In this document: positions 44,869 to 54,001 of the stretch, in pieces
Position numbering within the stretch: the stretch's first letter is position 1
How the letters are laid out: the number at the start of each line of letters is the position of its first letter
Assembly (NCBI GenBank): GCA_964571195.1
Contig: CAZNAD010000001.1
Location: forward strand, 62,001-126,000
Source: PALSA-1006 sp964571195
GTDB lineage: Bacteria > Pseudomonadota > Gammaproteobacteria > Burkholderiales > Gallionellaceae
Direction of reading: 5' to 3'
Length of the DNA: 64,000 nt
Notes under the pieces: generated by a model
Told to the model about the DNA's origin: nothing
Seen by the model: only the letters and a program-made list of their open reading frames with translations
Database searches by the model: none
Position numbers and translations under genes: made by a program

Positions 44869-46317
44869 TCAGCTTTTCTGTGGCACCGTAAGGAGGTTTC
44901 TCTGCGCCATGCGCTGAATGATTTTTCCCAAAGTCGCGATTGCAGTCTCCATCTCCTCGTTCCAGAGATGTCCGTAATTTAGTCGCACATAATTCGCATA
45001 CCCTCTTTGTGCCGAGAATATCGGCCCCGGAGCAATACTGATCCCGGCCTTTAGCGCCTCGCGATGCAGCGCTAGTGAGTTAATTCCATCCGGCAGCTTC
45101 ACCCACAGAAAGTATCCGCCGCTCGGACTGGTGAGGCATGTGCCCGGGGGGAAGTGGCGTTCTATCGCTTCGACAAATTTGATTTGCTGTAGTAATAAGG
45201 TATGGCGCAGGCCGCGCAGGTGTTTGTCGTAGCCGCCTTTTTTCAGGTAGCTAGCGAGCGTGATTTGAGCAGGGACGGAAGTCGCCAGCGTGGTGGTGAG
45301 TTTGAGGCGCTCGATAGTTTTGGCGTAGCGTCCCGGAGCCGCCCAGCCGACGCGGTAGCCGGGTGCAAGGCATTTGGAAAATGACGAGCAGTGCATCACC
45401 AGTCCCGCTGTATCGAATGCCTTGGCTGGCTTGGGGCGTTGACTGCCGAAATACAGCTCGCCGTAAACATCATCCTCGATCAGCGGTACGTCGTAGCGCG
45501 TGAGCAAAGCCACCATGTCTTTTTTCTTGTCATCGGGCATCAGACTGCCAATCGGATTCTGGAAGTTGGTCATCAGCCAGCAGGCGCTGGGTTTGTGCCG
45601 CTTCAATGCGCGCTCCATTGCGACCAGATCAATTCCTTCGCGCGGATGACATGGCACATCGACCGCCTTTAAACCGTTGCGTTCGATCGCCTGCAATGCA
45701 GCGTAAAACGTGGGCGAGCCGATTAGCACCGTATCGCCGGGGCGCGTCACCGCTTGCAGGCAGAGGTTCAGCCCTTCCAGCGCGCCGTTGGTAATGACGA
45801 TTTCGTCGGGGGAAACCAGCAAGCCGTCGATCATGTAGCGCAGCGCGATCTGCCTGCGCAGCTCGGCATCGCCGGGGCTAATGTCTTCCACGCTGCGCCA
45901 CGGGTCCATCGCCTGTACGCAGGCCGCCATCGTCTTCGCCAAGCGCGCCATCGGAAACAACAGGGGGCTGGGAAAGGCCGAACCCAGCGGCACAACTGTG
46001 CGCGCGCGTGTCGATTCCAGTACTTCGAACACCAGTTCGCTGACATCCACCTCAGTCGCCTCGGAGTTGTTGTTGATGTCGGGTTCAGGGAGCGGGGGCA
46101 GATGTTGTGCGCCGCCTGTGACGTAGTAGCCGGAACGTTCCCGCGCCGAAATCAGGCCGCGCGCTTCCAGCAGGTAGTAGGCCTGAAACACAGTAGAGGG
46201 GCTGACTTTGCGGGCGGCGCTGGCTTGCCGCACCGAAGGCAGCTTTTCGCCGCGCGCCAGCAGACCATCTCTGATTGAGCGCGCAATGTCTTCGGCCAGT
46301 TGTTCGTATCGTTTCAT
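44869..46317 (-). CDS. MocR-type transcription regulator (GntR HTH plus aminotransferase-like domain)
   Basis: 482 residues. An N-terminal GntR winged helix (about 1-70; LPSVRQASAARKVSPSTVFQ then AYYLLEARGLI) is fused to a fold-type I aminotransferase-like domain (about 95-470). The PLP lysine is in SSFSKCLAPGYRVGW, and NFQNPIG supplies the Asn/Pro motif. MocR proteins sense PLP or amino compounds and often control the divergent gene, here ccoG. The intergenic region is 144 nt. Confidence 0.92.
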   Translation of the reverse strand: MKRYEQLAEDIARSIRDGLLARGEKLPSVRQASAARKVSPSTVFQAYYLLEARGLISARERSGYYVTGGAQHLPPLPEPDINNNSEATEVDVSELVFEVLESTRARTVVPLGSAFPSPLLFPMARLAKTMAACVQAMDPWRSVEDISPGDAELRRQIALRYMIDGLLVSPDEIVITNGALEGLNLCLQAVTRPGDTVLIGSPTFYAALQAIERNGLKAVDVPCHPREGIDLVAMERALKRHKPSACWLMTNFQNPIGSLMPDDKKKDMVALLTRYDVPLIEDDVYGELYFGSQRPKPAKAFDTAGLVMHCSSFSKCLAPGYRVGWAAPGRYAKTIERLKLTTTLATSVPAQITLASYLKKGGYDKHLRGLRHTLLLQQIKFVEAIERHFPPGTCLTSPSGGYFLWVKLPDGINSLALHREALKAGISIAPGPIFSAQRGYANYVRLNYGHLWNEEMETAIATLGKIIQRMAQRNLLTVPQKS

Positions 46318-46461
46318 GTTTCAGATTTGTCTGCTCTCAGGGGTTGTGATTATGAATCTGATATGGTCTTTTTTCCAGATTCTGGTTCTGTAACTGATGT
46401 CGCCAACTCTCTACCATGCGACAGCGTTTCGGTCGCCAGTGCAAATTCAGGGGGAGGCAAC

Positions 46462-47877
46462 ATGCAGCAAGAAGTTGGCGCAGTCACAGAGTTGTATCAG
46501 GAGCTGGAGTCATATCCGGTCAATATCGGGGAGAAAACCATTCATGCCAAACGCATGCCCGGTTTCTTTCGTTCGCTCAGAACCTTTGCGCAGCTTGGCT
46601 TATGGCTGCCGCTGCTGTTGTTGCCCTACCTGCGCTGGAACGGCAAGCAAGCCATCATGTTCGACATCGACCACAGCCAGTTCCATTGCTTCAATTTGAC
46701 CGTCAGGCCGGACGAAATCTGGATGCTGATGCTGCTCTGGTTAGGTGCATCCGTGCTGATGTTCGTGGTAACCAACATCGCATCGCGCGTGTGGTGCGGA
46801 TATTTCTGCTTTCAGTCGACATGGGTAGATTTGTTCACTTGGATCGAAGGCAAAGTCGAAGGTAACCCGGCTGCACGGCGCAAGTTGGACGAAGCGCCGT
46901 GGCATGCCGACAAACTCATCAAGAAAGTATCCAAGCATGTCATCTGGCTGGGCGTGTCGCTGCTCACCGCAATCAGTTTTTCTATCTGGTTTGTCGATGC
47001 ATTCGAATATTGGGACAAGTTGATCCATCTCCAATTACCCAGAGTGGGGTGGATAACGCTGGCGCTGGTGATTAGCGGGACCTACCTGTATTCCGGATTG
47101 ATGCGCGAACAGATGTGCCAGTGGATGTGTCCTTACGCACGATTTCAGTCGGTGATGGCGGATGGGCAAACCATCATGCCGAGCTACGACATCAATCGCG
47201 GCGAGCCGCGCGGCAAGTTGCGCAAGGGTGATGAGGCCGTCGCGCAACAAGGCGATTGCATCGACTGCTACCAGTGTGTGCAAGTCTGCCCGACCGGGGT
47301 AGATATTCGCCAAGGCCACCAATTGGGCTGCATCACCTGCGGCCTGTGTATCGATGCCTGCAATTCCGTGATGGACAAAATCGACAAGCCGCGCGGCTTG
47401 ATCCGCTACGCTTCGCCGGATGAGATCGAGGGCAAGCCAGTGAAGAAGAGATACCGGAATCCTTGGATATGGGTTTATTCCTCCGTCTTGCTGAGTTCCG
47501 GTCTGGGTATTGTGTATGGCTTGACACACATGTCATCCGTGACGCTCAGCGTCAGGCCGGAACGCCAGCCATTGTTTGTGCGCATGAGCGACGGTACGAT
47601 CCAGAACAAATATGAACTGAAGATCATGAATAAGACCGACAGGGATATCCGGTTCAGGGTGACGGTCAAAAACGGCATCAAAGGCCAGACTGTTGTCGGC
47701 GCGGAGTCGGCACTATTGATACTGCGCGGACGCGCGACCTCGCTCACCGTATTCGTTAAAGCTCCGGAAGCCAGTATCGCGCGGGGGGTGACGCCGATCA
47801 CATTTCGTGTGGAGGGGGCCGACGCGTCAAACATCGCAGCCGATTACAGCACGCAGTTTAATGGGCCGGGGATTTGA
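46462..47877 (+). CDS. ccoG: CcoG/RdxA-type cytochrome oxidase assembly ferredoxin
   Basis: Membrane-bound polyferredoxin needed for copper delivery to cbb3 oxidase (CcoG reduces Cu2+). 471 residues from ATG 46462 with GGGGAGG upstream; the frame to 46300 is not conserved. TM segments near 45-65, 90-110, 165-185, 200-220 and 345-365. Two cluster motifs: CIDCYQCVQVCP and CITCGLCIDACN. C-terminal Ig-like FixG domain from about 370. No ccoNOPQ is adjacent, so it lies away from its usual operon, divergent from a MocR regulator. Confidence 0.9.
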   Translation: MQQEVGAVTELYQELESYPVNIGEKTIHAKRMPGFFRSLRTFAQLGLWLPLLLLPYLRWNGKQAIMFDIDHSQFHCFNLTVRPDEIWMLMLLWLGASVLMFVVTNIASRVWCGYFCFQSTWVDLFTWIEGKVEGNPAARRKLDEAPWHADKLIKKVSKHVIWLGVSLLTAISFSIWFVDAFEYWDKLIHLQLPRVGWITLALVISGTYLYSGLMREQMCQWMCPYARFQSVMADGQTIMPSYDINRGEPRGKLRKGDEAVAQQGDCIDCYQCVQVCPTGVDIRQGHQLGCITCGLCIDACNSVMDKIDKPRGLIRYASPDEIEGKPVKKRYRNPWIWVYSSVLLSSGLGIVYGLTHMSSVTLSVRPERQPLFVRMSDGTIQNKYELKIMNKTDRDIRFRVTVKNGIKGQTVVGAESALLILRGRATSLTVFVKAPEASIARGVTPITFRVEGADASNIAADYSTQFNGPGI

Positions 47878-47888
47878 TGCGGCGAGGC

Positions 47889-48371
47889 CTACTCTTCCAA
47901 CAGGCTGCGTAGCATCCATGCATTTTTTTCATGCACCTCCATGCGCGCTGAAAGCAGATCGACAGTCGGCTGGTCGCCCGCCTTCTCGGCGATGGGTAAC
48001 ACGGAGCGTGCGGTGCGCACCACGGCCTCTTGTCCGGCAACGAGTTGTTTGATCATCTCCTTGGCGCTGACCGTGCCGCTGCTGTCTTTGATGCTGGTGA
48101 GATCGGCGAATTCTTTGTAGCTGCCGGGTGCGGGATAACCCAGTGCGCGGATGCGTTCGGCGACCAGGTCTACGGCCAGCCACATCTCGTTGTACTGGGT
48201 CATGAACATCAGATGCAGGGTCTGGAACATGGGGCCGGTGACGTTCCAGTGGAAGTTGTGGGTCTTGAGGTAGAGGGTGTAGGTGTCGGCCAGCATGCGC
48301 GACAGGCCATCGGCGACTTTCTTGCGGTCTTTTTCCGAGATGCCGATGTTGATGGGGCTGATCTTGCTCAT
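47889..48371 (-). CDS. dps: Dps family DNA-protecting ferritin-like protein
   Basis: Dodecameric iron-storage protein that uses H2O2 to oxidise Fe2+. 160 residues. The inter-subunit ferroxidase site is visible: YLKTHNFHWNVTGPMFQTLH, then NEMWLAVDLVAERIRALG with the Asp and Glu ligands. AAGGAGAACGATC precedes the ATG. Convergent with ccoG (11-nt gap). The promoter region holds an imperfect palindrome around GGTACTCTATACC (48401-48413), a possible operator. Confidence 0.94.
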   Translation of the reverse strand: MSKISPINIGISEKDRKKVADGLSRMLADTYTLYLKTHNFHWNVTGPMFQTLHLMFMTQYNEMWLAVDLVAERIRALGYPAPGSYKEFADLTSIKDSSGTVSAKEMIKQLVAGQEAVVRTARSVLPIAEKAGDQPTVDLLSARMEVHEKNAWMLRSLLEE

Positions 48372-48446
48372 GATCGTTCTCCTTGGTTGGTGTGATGTAG
48401 AGGTACTCTATACCTAGCTCCAGCAAATTTCTACTACACTCCCGAC

Positions 48447-49082
48447 ATGGAGAATCCAGCCCAACCTTATTTGCAAAACCCTTTGTTGCGATTCAGCTAC
48501 AGTCTTATCGCCCCGCTCTACGATATCGTCATCGAGCGAGCCATGCGTGTGGCGCGTCAGCGCTCGCTGGCGGCCTTGCCGACGGACGCAAGCAAGCGGG
48601 TGCTGGTGAGCGGCGCGGGGACGGGGCTGGATCTGCCTTTGTTGCCGGGATTGCATCATTACACCGCACTCGATTTTAATGCGGCCATGCTGGCACGTGC
48701 TGGTCCGCGAGCCGTCGGTCGGGAGGTGAATTTTGTGCTGGGTGACAGTATGGCGCTGCCGTTCGCCGATGCGCAGTTCGACTATGTAGTGTTGCATCTC
48801 ATCGTGGCGGTCGTGCCGCAACCCCGGCATTGTCTGGCGGAAGCGACACGGGTACTCAAGCCGGGAGGTTACATCCTCCTATTCGACAAGTTCCTGCAAC
48901 CGGGGCAACACGCGCCGTTGCGCCGGCTATTCAACGGTTTGAGCCGACACTTTGCCACCCGTATGGATGTGGTGTTCGAGGAGGTGTTGTCTGTCACGCC
49001 GGAACTGGAGCTGGTAAGTGATACTCCGATGCTGGCAAATGGCTGGTTCCGCGCCATCGTATTACGCAAGGTCGGCGTTTAG
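48447..49082 (+). CDS. Class I SAM-dependent methyltransferase
   Basis: 211 residues. SAM motif I VLVSGAGTGLDLPLLPG, acidic ALDFNAAMLA, motif GDSMALPFADAQFDYVVLHL and post-motif LKPGGYILLFDKF are typical of the Methyltransf_11 group, close to phospholipid N-methyltransferases or UbiE-like proteins. No partner gene identifies the substrate. It diverges from dps and ends 2 nt from the convergent mutM stop. Confidence 0.85.
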   Translation: MENPAQPYLQNPLLRFSYSLIAPLYDIVIERAMRVARQRSLAALPTDASKRVLVSGAGTGLDLPLLPGLHHYTALDFNAAMLARAGPRAVGREVNFVLGDSMALPFADAQFDYVVLHLIVAVVPQPRHCLAEATRVLKPGGYILLFDKFLQPGQHAPLRRLFNGLSRHFATRMDVVFEEVLSVTPELELVSDTPMLANGWFRAIVLRKVGV

Positions 49083-49084
49083 CT

Positions 49085-49900
49085 TCAGCGCTGGCAGGTC
49101 GGGCAGTAGAAGCTGGAGCGTTGTCCCTGTTTGATCTGCTTGATGACGCCGCCACATTTGCGACAGCGCTCTTTTGCCCGGCCATAGACCCAGTAGTGCT
49201 GCTGGAAATAGCCCTGTTTACCGTCGCTGTCGACATAGTCGCGCAGGCTGCTGCCGCCGAGTCCGATGGCCTCGTTCAGTGTCGCGCGGATCTCGGCGAC
49301 CAGCTTGGCGCAACGGTCGCGGCTGAGTTTACCTGCCGCTAGCTGCGGTTTGATGCCGCTGCGGAACAGGGCTTCGTTGGCGTAGATGTTGCCCACGCCG
49401 ACCACGACATGGTTGTCCATGATGAGTTGCTTGATCGCGGCACTGCGCTTGCGGGTGGCACCATACAGATATTCGCTATCGAACTCATCCAGTAACGGTT
49501 CCGGCCCCAGCTTGGCGAGCAGCGGATGTTGATGTATCTCTCCGCGCTGCCACAACACCGCACCGAAACGACGGGGGTCGCGCAGACGCATGGTCTTGCC
49601 GTCGGCCAGTAGCAGATCGAAATGTTCATGCCGGTCGGCGGCGGTCGGCGCGGTGAGTATGCGCAGACTGCCACTCATGCCCAGATGCAGGATGAGGGTG
49701 CCGTGGTCGAAGCGAATGAGCAGATATTTGGCGCGGCGTTGCAGGTCGCGCACGGTCTGTCCGCGCAGCAGTTGTGGCAGGTCCGAGGGAATGGGCCAGC
49801 GTAATCGGTGGTTGCGGATGAGGACATCCGCAACGGACTGGCCGGTCAGATGCGGCGCAAGGCCGCGCAGTGTGGTCTCGACTTCAGGGAGTTCGGGCAT
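49085..49900 (-). CDS. mutM: Formamidopyrimidine-DNA glycosylase MutM
   Basis: Excises 8-oxoguanine and formamidopyrimidines. 271 residues. The N-terminus MPELPEVETTLRGL gives catalytic Pro2 and Glu3; the H2TH region holds GVGNIYANEALFRSGI; the C-terminal zinc finger is CRKCGG...YCPTCQR. HLGMSGSLRI is the conserved Lys/Met loop. A complete gene with the expected GGSSLRDYVDSDGKQGYFQQ. Confidence 0.97.
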   Translation of the reverse strand: MPELPEVETTLRGLAPHLTGQSVADVLIRNHRLRWPIPSDLPQLLRGQTVRDLQRRAKYLLIRFDHGTLILHLGMSGSLRILTAPTAADRHEHFDLLLADGKTMRLRDPRRFGAVLWQRGEIHQHPLLAKLGPEPLLDEFDSEYLYGATRKRSAAIKQLIMDNHVVVGVGNIYANEALFRSGIKPQLAAGKLSRDRCAKLVAEIRATLNEAIGLGGSSLRDYVDSDGKQGYFQQHYWVYGRAKERCRKCGGVIKQIKQGQRSSFYCPTCQR

Positions 49901-49979
49901 GGTTCCATTCGCGTGAAGATGGCGGTCTGGCCGCGAATGTTAAATCAAACCGGACTGCCCGAGAGAATTTGAATCGTGT

Positions 49980-50273
49980 TCAGCCGGAAACCGGGCGATA
50001 ACTGTGCACGATAGCACCTGCGGTTTGCGGGAGAGAGTGTCTCACAGGGCGGGTATCGAACTTGCAGCGCTTGCGCTTCATGCCAAGCAGGGTGATCTCG
50101 TTGACCGAGGCTTTGATCTGCGACGTCAATTCGCGGCGTTCGGCGGCTGATACAGTATGGCCGTCGGCGGGGTAGTGCAATTTCATGAACAGTGCGACAT
50201 AGGCATGAAACTGTTGTTCTATCTTTTCGGCAACCTCGGAATCATTAACTACATAAGAACGGCTGTGCCCCAT
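49980..50273 (-). CDS. Hypothetical protein, 97 residues
   Basis: Not recognised. A basic, mostly helical protein: VAEKIEQQFHAYVALFMKLH, then a Lys/Arg cluster GMKRKRCKFDTRPVR and a Pro/His-containing tail. No signal peptide or TM segment. GAGGG lies 8 nt before the ATG. It shares strand and orientation with the 64-residue gene upstream, 123 nt away. Coding status rests on the ribosome-binding site and start. Confidence 0.55.
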   Translation of the reverse strand: MGHSRSYVVNDSEVAEKIEQQFHAYVALFMKLHYPADGHTVSAAERRELTSQIKASVNEITLLGMKRKRCKFDTRPVRHSLPQTAGAIVHSYRPVSG

Positions 50274-50396
50274 TTTGGATCCCTCGAGTGAGTTGCGATT
50301 CGTTCAGTCTACGCACTCGTGGCCGTTCGGATGCTTCGAATAAAACCATTTTTCCGCCACTTTTCACCGTGACGCGGTGTCGCCGGGTGTTGCTTC

Positions 50397-50591
50397 TCAG
50401 TTGCAGGAGATGTCGTCCAGAAATGACAGTTCGTGGCTGGGGATGGCGTCCTCATAGTCCGCGTCGAACTCGTCCCAGCAGGAATCGTCGCTCAGTGCCT
50501 TGGTGGTCAGGCGTTGCGGTTTGAAATTGTTGAGCTCGGCCGGGTTGGGGAAAGTGCGGTTGGCGCGTTGTTGCAGTTGGCGTGTGTTCAT
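50397..50591 (-). CDS. Hypothetical acidic small protein, 64 residues
   Basis: Not recognised. From ATG 50591, which has a strong AAGGAGACGAAC before it (an upstream ATG at 50642 has none). Basic N-terminal half (MNTRQLQQRANRTFPNPAEL) and strongly acidic C-terminal half (DDSCWDEFDADYEDA, ending DDISCN). Two Cys, no membrane segment. Probably a regulatory or binding-partner protein; this is inference. Confidence 0.55.
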   Translation of the reverse strand: MNTRQLQQRANRTFPNPAELNNFKPQRLTTKALSDDSCWDEFDADYEDAIPSHELSFLDDISCN

Positions 50592-50819
50592 GTTCGTCTC
50601 CTTGTTCAATGTTTGGTGTTGCGATGACTGCATTGTGAACAAACAAACGGGCAGGAAGAATCGGAGAATTGCTAATTCTGATGTAGGAAGTCGCTGCGGA
50701 AATCTTGTAGGAAAAAGTCTTAAAGGCGCTATGGGTGCATGCTGCCATTATCCCGATGGGCGGGGTTTTTAATGCCGCGAATAGAGGCAGGATTGCACGG
50801 ATATTCGCATGAGGATGAG

Positions 50820-50859
50820 CCGGGCGGCGATATGTCGCCCGGGCGAGCCTAGCGTAGGC
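50820..50859 (-). terminator. Tandem hairpins after the ABC operon
   Basis: CCGGGCG/CGCCCGG (50820-50842) and AGCCTA-GCG-TAGGCT (50847-50861) lie at the stop of the last gene of the minus-strand ABC operon. No T tract follows. Terminator or mRNA-stabilising function is likely from position. The rest of the 268-nt gap to 50591 shows no gene I can support. Confidence 0.4.
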
Positions 50860-52212
50860 TTAGCTGCGTTTGCGCCACCATATCACCGCAGCGCCGATGA
50901 GCAGCAGCAACGGCAGCACGATCACTAGGCCGATACTGATGACGGTGAGCGCACGGGTGCTGAAGGTGAGCGTGCCGTCTTTGTTGGCGCGCGGCTGGAT
51001 GGTGATGAGCGCGTCCTGATTGCTGAGCCAGTTCACCATGTTGATGCCGAGATCCATGTTGCCGCCATTGCCCGCGTAGGCGTTGGCGAGAAAAGAGCCG
51101 CTGCCGACAATGACGATACGCTGCTCTTTGTCGTTCACCGTGCGTTGCAGCGCCAGCGCCAGGCTGAACGGGCCGGGGATGTCGCGGTTCTTGTCAAAGC
51201 GGGGCTTTTTCGCCGGGTCGAACGGGACGCGACTCATCCAGCCGCGCGGGGCGACTTCCACCAGTGTCTGCCGCTCCCAGGGGCTGTTTTCTTCGCTGCC
51301 GAGACCTCGCGCGTAAGGAAATACGGTGATGAGATCGAAATTACCGGTGACCGGGTGTGGCGGATAACCGGCGCTCAAGGTCCAGTTCGCGGGGGCGTTC
51401 ATGTCTTGGGCGGCGGGGTCGATCACTGTGCCGGGGGTGAGCAGCAGACCGAGTTTTTCGGCGACCGGTTCCAGTCCGCGCAGCGGTTCGGCATCGATCA
51501 GCCAGAGCAGATTGCCGCCTTCGTCGATGTGGCGCAGGACCTTCTCGGTCTCACCCGGCAGTAGCGCTGCCTGCGGATGGGTGAGCAGGAGCAGCTTGGC
51601 GTTGCCCGGTACATTGGCGGCTAGCGTGAGATCGAGGCTGCTGATGCGGTAGCCGTTCTGTTGCAGCCGTTTGCCGAACTCACCGAGGTCGTGATTGGCG
51701 GAGCCGTCCAGTTTGCGTTCACCATGTCCGCGCAGATACATCAATAGTTCGTTTTTGGTATTGGCCAGGCCGAGCAGGGCACTGGACAGGGTCTGCTCGT
51801 TCAATGAGGTGAGGTGCGCGGCCCGTCCCCCGTATTCCACCACCATCTCGCCGTTGTTCTGTATCGCCGCTTTGCGCACCGCATCCGGCTCTTTGACCGG
51901 ATCGACAAAAGTGAGGGTGATGTCGTGTTTGTAACGCTGATAGATGGAGATGAATTCGCGGATGAGGCGGCGCAGGTCGCCCTGTTGTTCCGCGTTCTGC
52001 TCGGCGGCGTAGACGGTGATCTTCACTTCGCCCGGCAGGCGGTTCAGCACTTCGATGCTGCTAGTCTCCAGGCTGTTCATCCGGGTGTGGGTCATGTCCC
52101 AATGCACGGGATAACGCGCAGCCAACTGGTAGAGCGCGGTCGCAATAACGAGCAACAGCACGGTGAATGCGATGTTCTTGAGCAGGAAGGGCGATAGACG
52201 GAGTTTTTTCAT
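50860..52212 (-). CDS. GldG-like ABC transporter auxiliary membrane protein
   Basis: 450 residues. N-terminal TM (about 14-34), a long periplasmic region (35-415) and C-terminal TM (about 418-440) with RKRS tail. The soluble part matches the GldG/DUF4350-type 'ABC-type uncharacterized transport system' family (MNSLETSSIEVLNRLPGEVK, LLMYLRGHGERKLDGSANHD, RIVIVGSGSFLANAYAGNGG). In Bacteroidetes GldG serves gliding; here the role is unknown. Last gene of a three-gene ABC operon. Confidence 0.85.
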   Translation of the reverse strand: MKKLRLSPFLLKNIAFTVLLLVIATALYQLAARYPVHWDMTHTRMNSLETSSIEVLNRLPGEVKITVYAAEQNAEQQGDLRRLIREFISIYQRYKHDITLTFVDPVKEPDAVRKAAIQNNGEMVVEYGGRAAHLTSLNEQTLSSALLGLANTKNELLMYLRGHGERKLDGSANHDLGEFGKRLQQNGYRISSLDLTLAANVPGNAKLLLLTHPQAALLPGETEKVLRHIDEGGNLLWLIDAEPLRGLEPVAEKLGLLLTPGTVIDPAAQDMNAPANWTLSAGYPPHPVTGNFDLITVFPYARGLGSEENSPWERQTLVEVAPRGWMSRVPFDPAKKPRFDKNRDIPGPFSLALALQRTVNDKEQRIVIVGSGSFLANAYAGNGGNMDLGINMVNWLSNQDALITIQPRANKDGTLTFSTRALTVISIGLVIVLPLLLLIGAAVIWWRKRS

Positions 52213-52239
52213 TTCAGGGGTTGCATCGCGTTGTGCTCA

Positions 52240-52983
52240 TTAGGCGTACATGCGGTTGTTATCCACGCGGCGTACGGTGAGCAGCAGCAGTGTGGTGATG
52301 GTCAGGATGAAATAGGCCAGATCGCCGCTCAGGATGAAACCGGCGTTCATGCTTTGCGCGTGTGTGGTGGGTGATAACGCGCGCAGCGCGTTGCCGGTGC
52401 CGGCACCGCCGATATCGATCAGCCACAGGCCGAACGACAGAGCCGTGGTGCTCATCGCGGCGACGATGGGTTGTTTGGTGAGCGCGGAGAAATAGAGCCC
52501 GAGTGCGGCGTAACTGGCGCTCAGCAAAAGCAGGCCGAGGGCATTGGCCGCGAGCAGTCCGCTATCGAGCTGGGTGCCGATCCCGAGCAACGCCAGCATG
52601 GCGGTGCAGGCGGCGATCACCATAGCGATGAACGCCACGAGGCTGAGGAATTTGCCGAGCACGATCTGGCTGGGGCGGACGGGTGCGGCCAGCAGCAAGG
52701 CCAGGGTCTGGTTGCGGCGCTCTTCAGCCAGCAGGCGCATGGTGAACAGCGGGATGAGCATCATCAGCATCAGTGCCAGTGTGCCGAACAGCGAGGAGGC
52801 CACCGACATGGTCGCGCCCGGTGCGTTGGCGACCTGGGCGAGTTGAGCCTGCACCTGTAGATAAGCATCGAGACGGGCCAGGAAGAACCAGGCGAAGATG
52901 AATTGCAGCACCGCGAGGATCACCCAAGTGCTGGGGGCGGCGAACAGGCTGCGGAACTCTTTGCGGGCGATGGTGAATATCAT
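52240..52983 (-). CDS. ABC transporter permease (GldF/ABC-2 type)
   Basis: 247 residues with six TM segments (first at about 17-37). ABC-2/GldF features: FTIARKEFRSLFAAPSTWVI at the N-terminus and LLAEERRNQTLALLLAAPVR before the third TM. It overlaps the ATPase gene by 4 nt (ATGA) and precedes the GldG-like gene by 27 nt, forming an ATPase-permease-auxiliary set. Confidence 0.88.
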   Translation of the reverse strand: MIFTIARKEFRSLFAAPSTWVILAVLQFIFAWFFLARLDAYLQVQAQLAQVANAPGATMSVASSLFGTLALMLMMLIPLFTMRLLAEERRNQTLALLLAAPVRPSQIVLGKFLSLVAFIAMVIAACTAMLALLGIGTQLDSGLLAANALGLLLLSASYAALGLYFSALTKQPIVAAMSTTALSFGLWLIDIGGAGTGNALRALSPTTHAQSMNAGFILSGDLAYFILTITTLLLLTVRRVDNNRMYA

Positions 52984-53912
52984 GCGGGTTCGTTCTCGGT
53001 GATCTGTGTATAGATATCTTCGATGCTGCCCTTGAGCGGGGTCAGTTGCTGGGCCTGCCAGCCCCGTTCTGCGGCGAGTGCGAGCAGGACGCCACTGGTC
53101 TGGGTATCTGCGGCATGCAGGATGCGGAAACGGGTGTCGGACAGGACTTCGACCTTTTCGACGCCGGCGATGTCTTCCAGTTCGGCCAGCGGGGGCGGAG
53201 CCAGCAGTGTGACGATGAAACCGGGCTGGTGACCGTATTGCTGCATGCGCGCGCTGCTGTCGCCATAGATCAGGCGACCCTTCTGCATGATTTCGACGCG
53301 ATCACACAGGTTTTCCACCTCGCTCAACAGGTGGGTGGACAGGATCACGCTGTGGGCGTCGCCAAGTTCGCGGATCAGGGTACGGATGTCGCGTATCTGT
53401 GCCGGGTCGAGGCCGACGGTGGGCTCATCCAGCACGATGACCTGGGGGTGGTGGATGATGGCTTGCGCGATGCCGACGCGCTGCTGGTAACCTTTCGACA
53501 GGGTGCCGATGATCTTTTTGCCGCTCTGTTCCAGGCCGCAGCGGCGCTTGGTCTCAGCCAGCGTGGCGGCGAGTTCGCTCTGAGCAACGCGATGCAGCTT
53601 GGCGGCAAAGGTCAGATAGTCGTCCACGCACATGTCCCGATATAACGGCGGCGTTTCCGGCAGATAACCGATATGTGCTTTGGCTTGTTCGGGATGCCGT
53701 TGCAGGTCGATGCCGCACACTTCGATCTGTCCCGAGTTCGGCGTCAGGATGCCGGTGAGCATTTGCAGGGTGGTGCTTTTACCTGCGCCGTTGTGGCCGA
53801 GCAGACCGAGCACTTCGCCGCGTTTGAGCTCGATGGAGAGATTCTGGACGATGTCGCGCTGACCGTAACGGCGGCTGAGGTTGCGTGCGGACAGTGTGGT
53901 CGATGCGGTCAT
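52980..53912 (-). CDS. ABC transporter ATP-binding protein (GldA-like)
   Basis: 310 residues from ATG 53912 (MTASTTLSARNLSRRYGQRD); the frame upstream to 54272 is opposite the next gene and not real. Walker A GHNGAGKSTTLQML, signature LSKGYQQRVGIAQAI, Walker B VIVLDEPTVGLDP and switch His in STHLL are intact. The C-terminal about 80 residues are the GldA/CcmA-type extension. First gene of the operon; diverges from the TPR lipoprotein gene. Confidence 0.92.
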   Translation of the reverse strand: MTASTTLSARNLSRRYGQRDIVQNLSIELKRGEVLGLLGHNGAGKSTTLQMLTGILTPNSGQIEVCGIDLQRHPEQAKAHIGYLPETPPLYRDMCVDDYLTFAAKLHRVAQSELAATLAETKRRCGLEQSGKKIIGTLSKGYQQRVGIAQAIIHHPQVIVLDEPTVGLDPAQIRDIRTLIRELGDAHSVILSTHLLSEVENLCDRVEIMQKGRLIYGDSSARMQQYGHQPGFIVTLLAPPPLAELEDIAGVEKVEVLSDTRFRILHAADTQTSGVLLALAAERGWQAQQLTPLKGSIEDIYTQITENEPA

Positions 53913-54001
53913 GCTGGGGATGGACGGTTGTGAGTAGGGGGGAATATAACCTAATATGCGAACCGCTACCAAAACAGCTAATGTCCATCTTGCCAAAAAA
54001 T

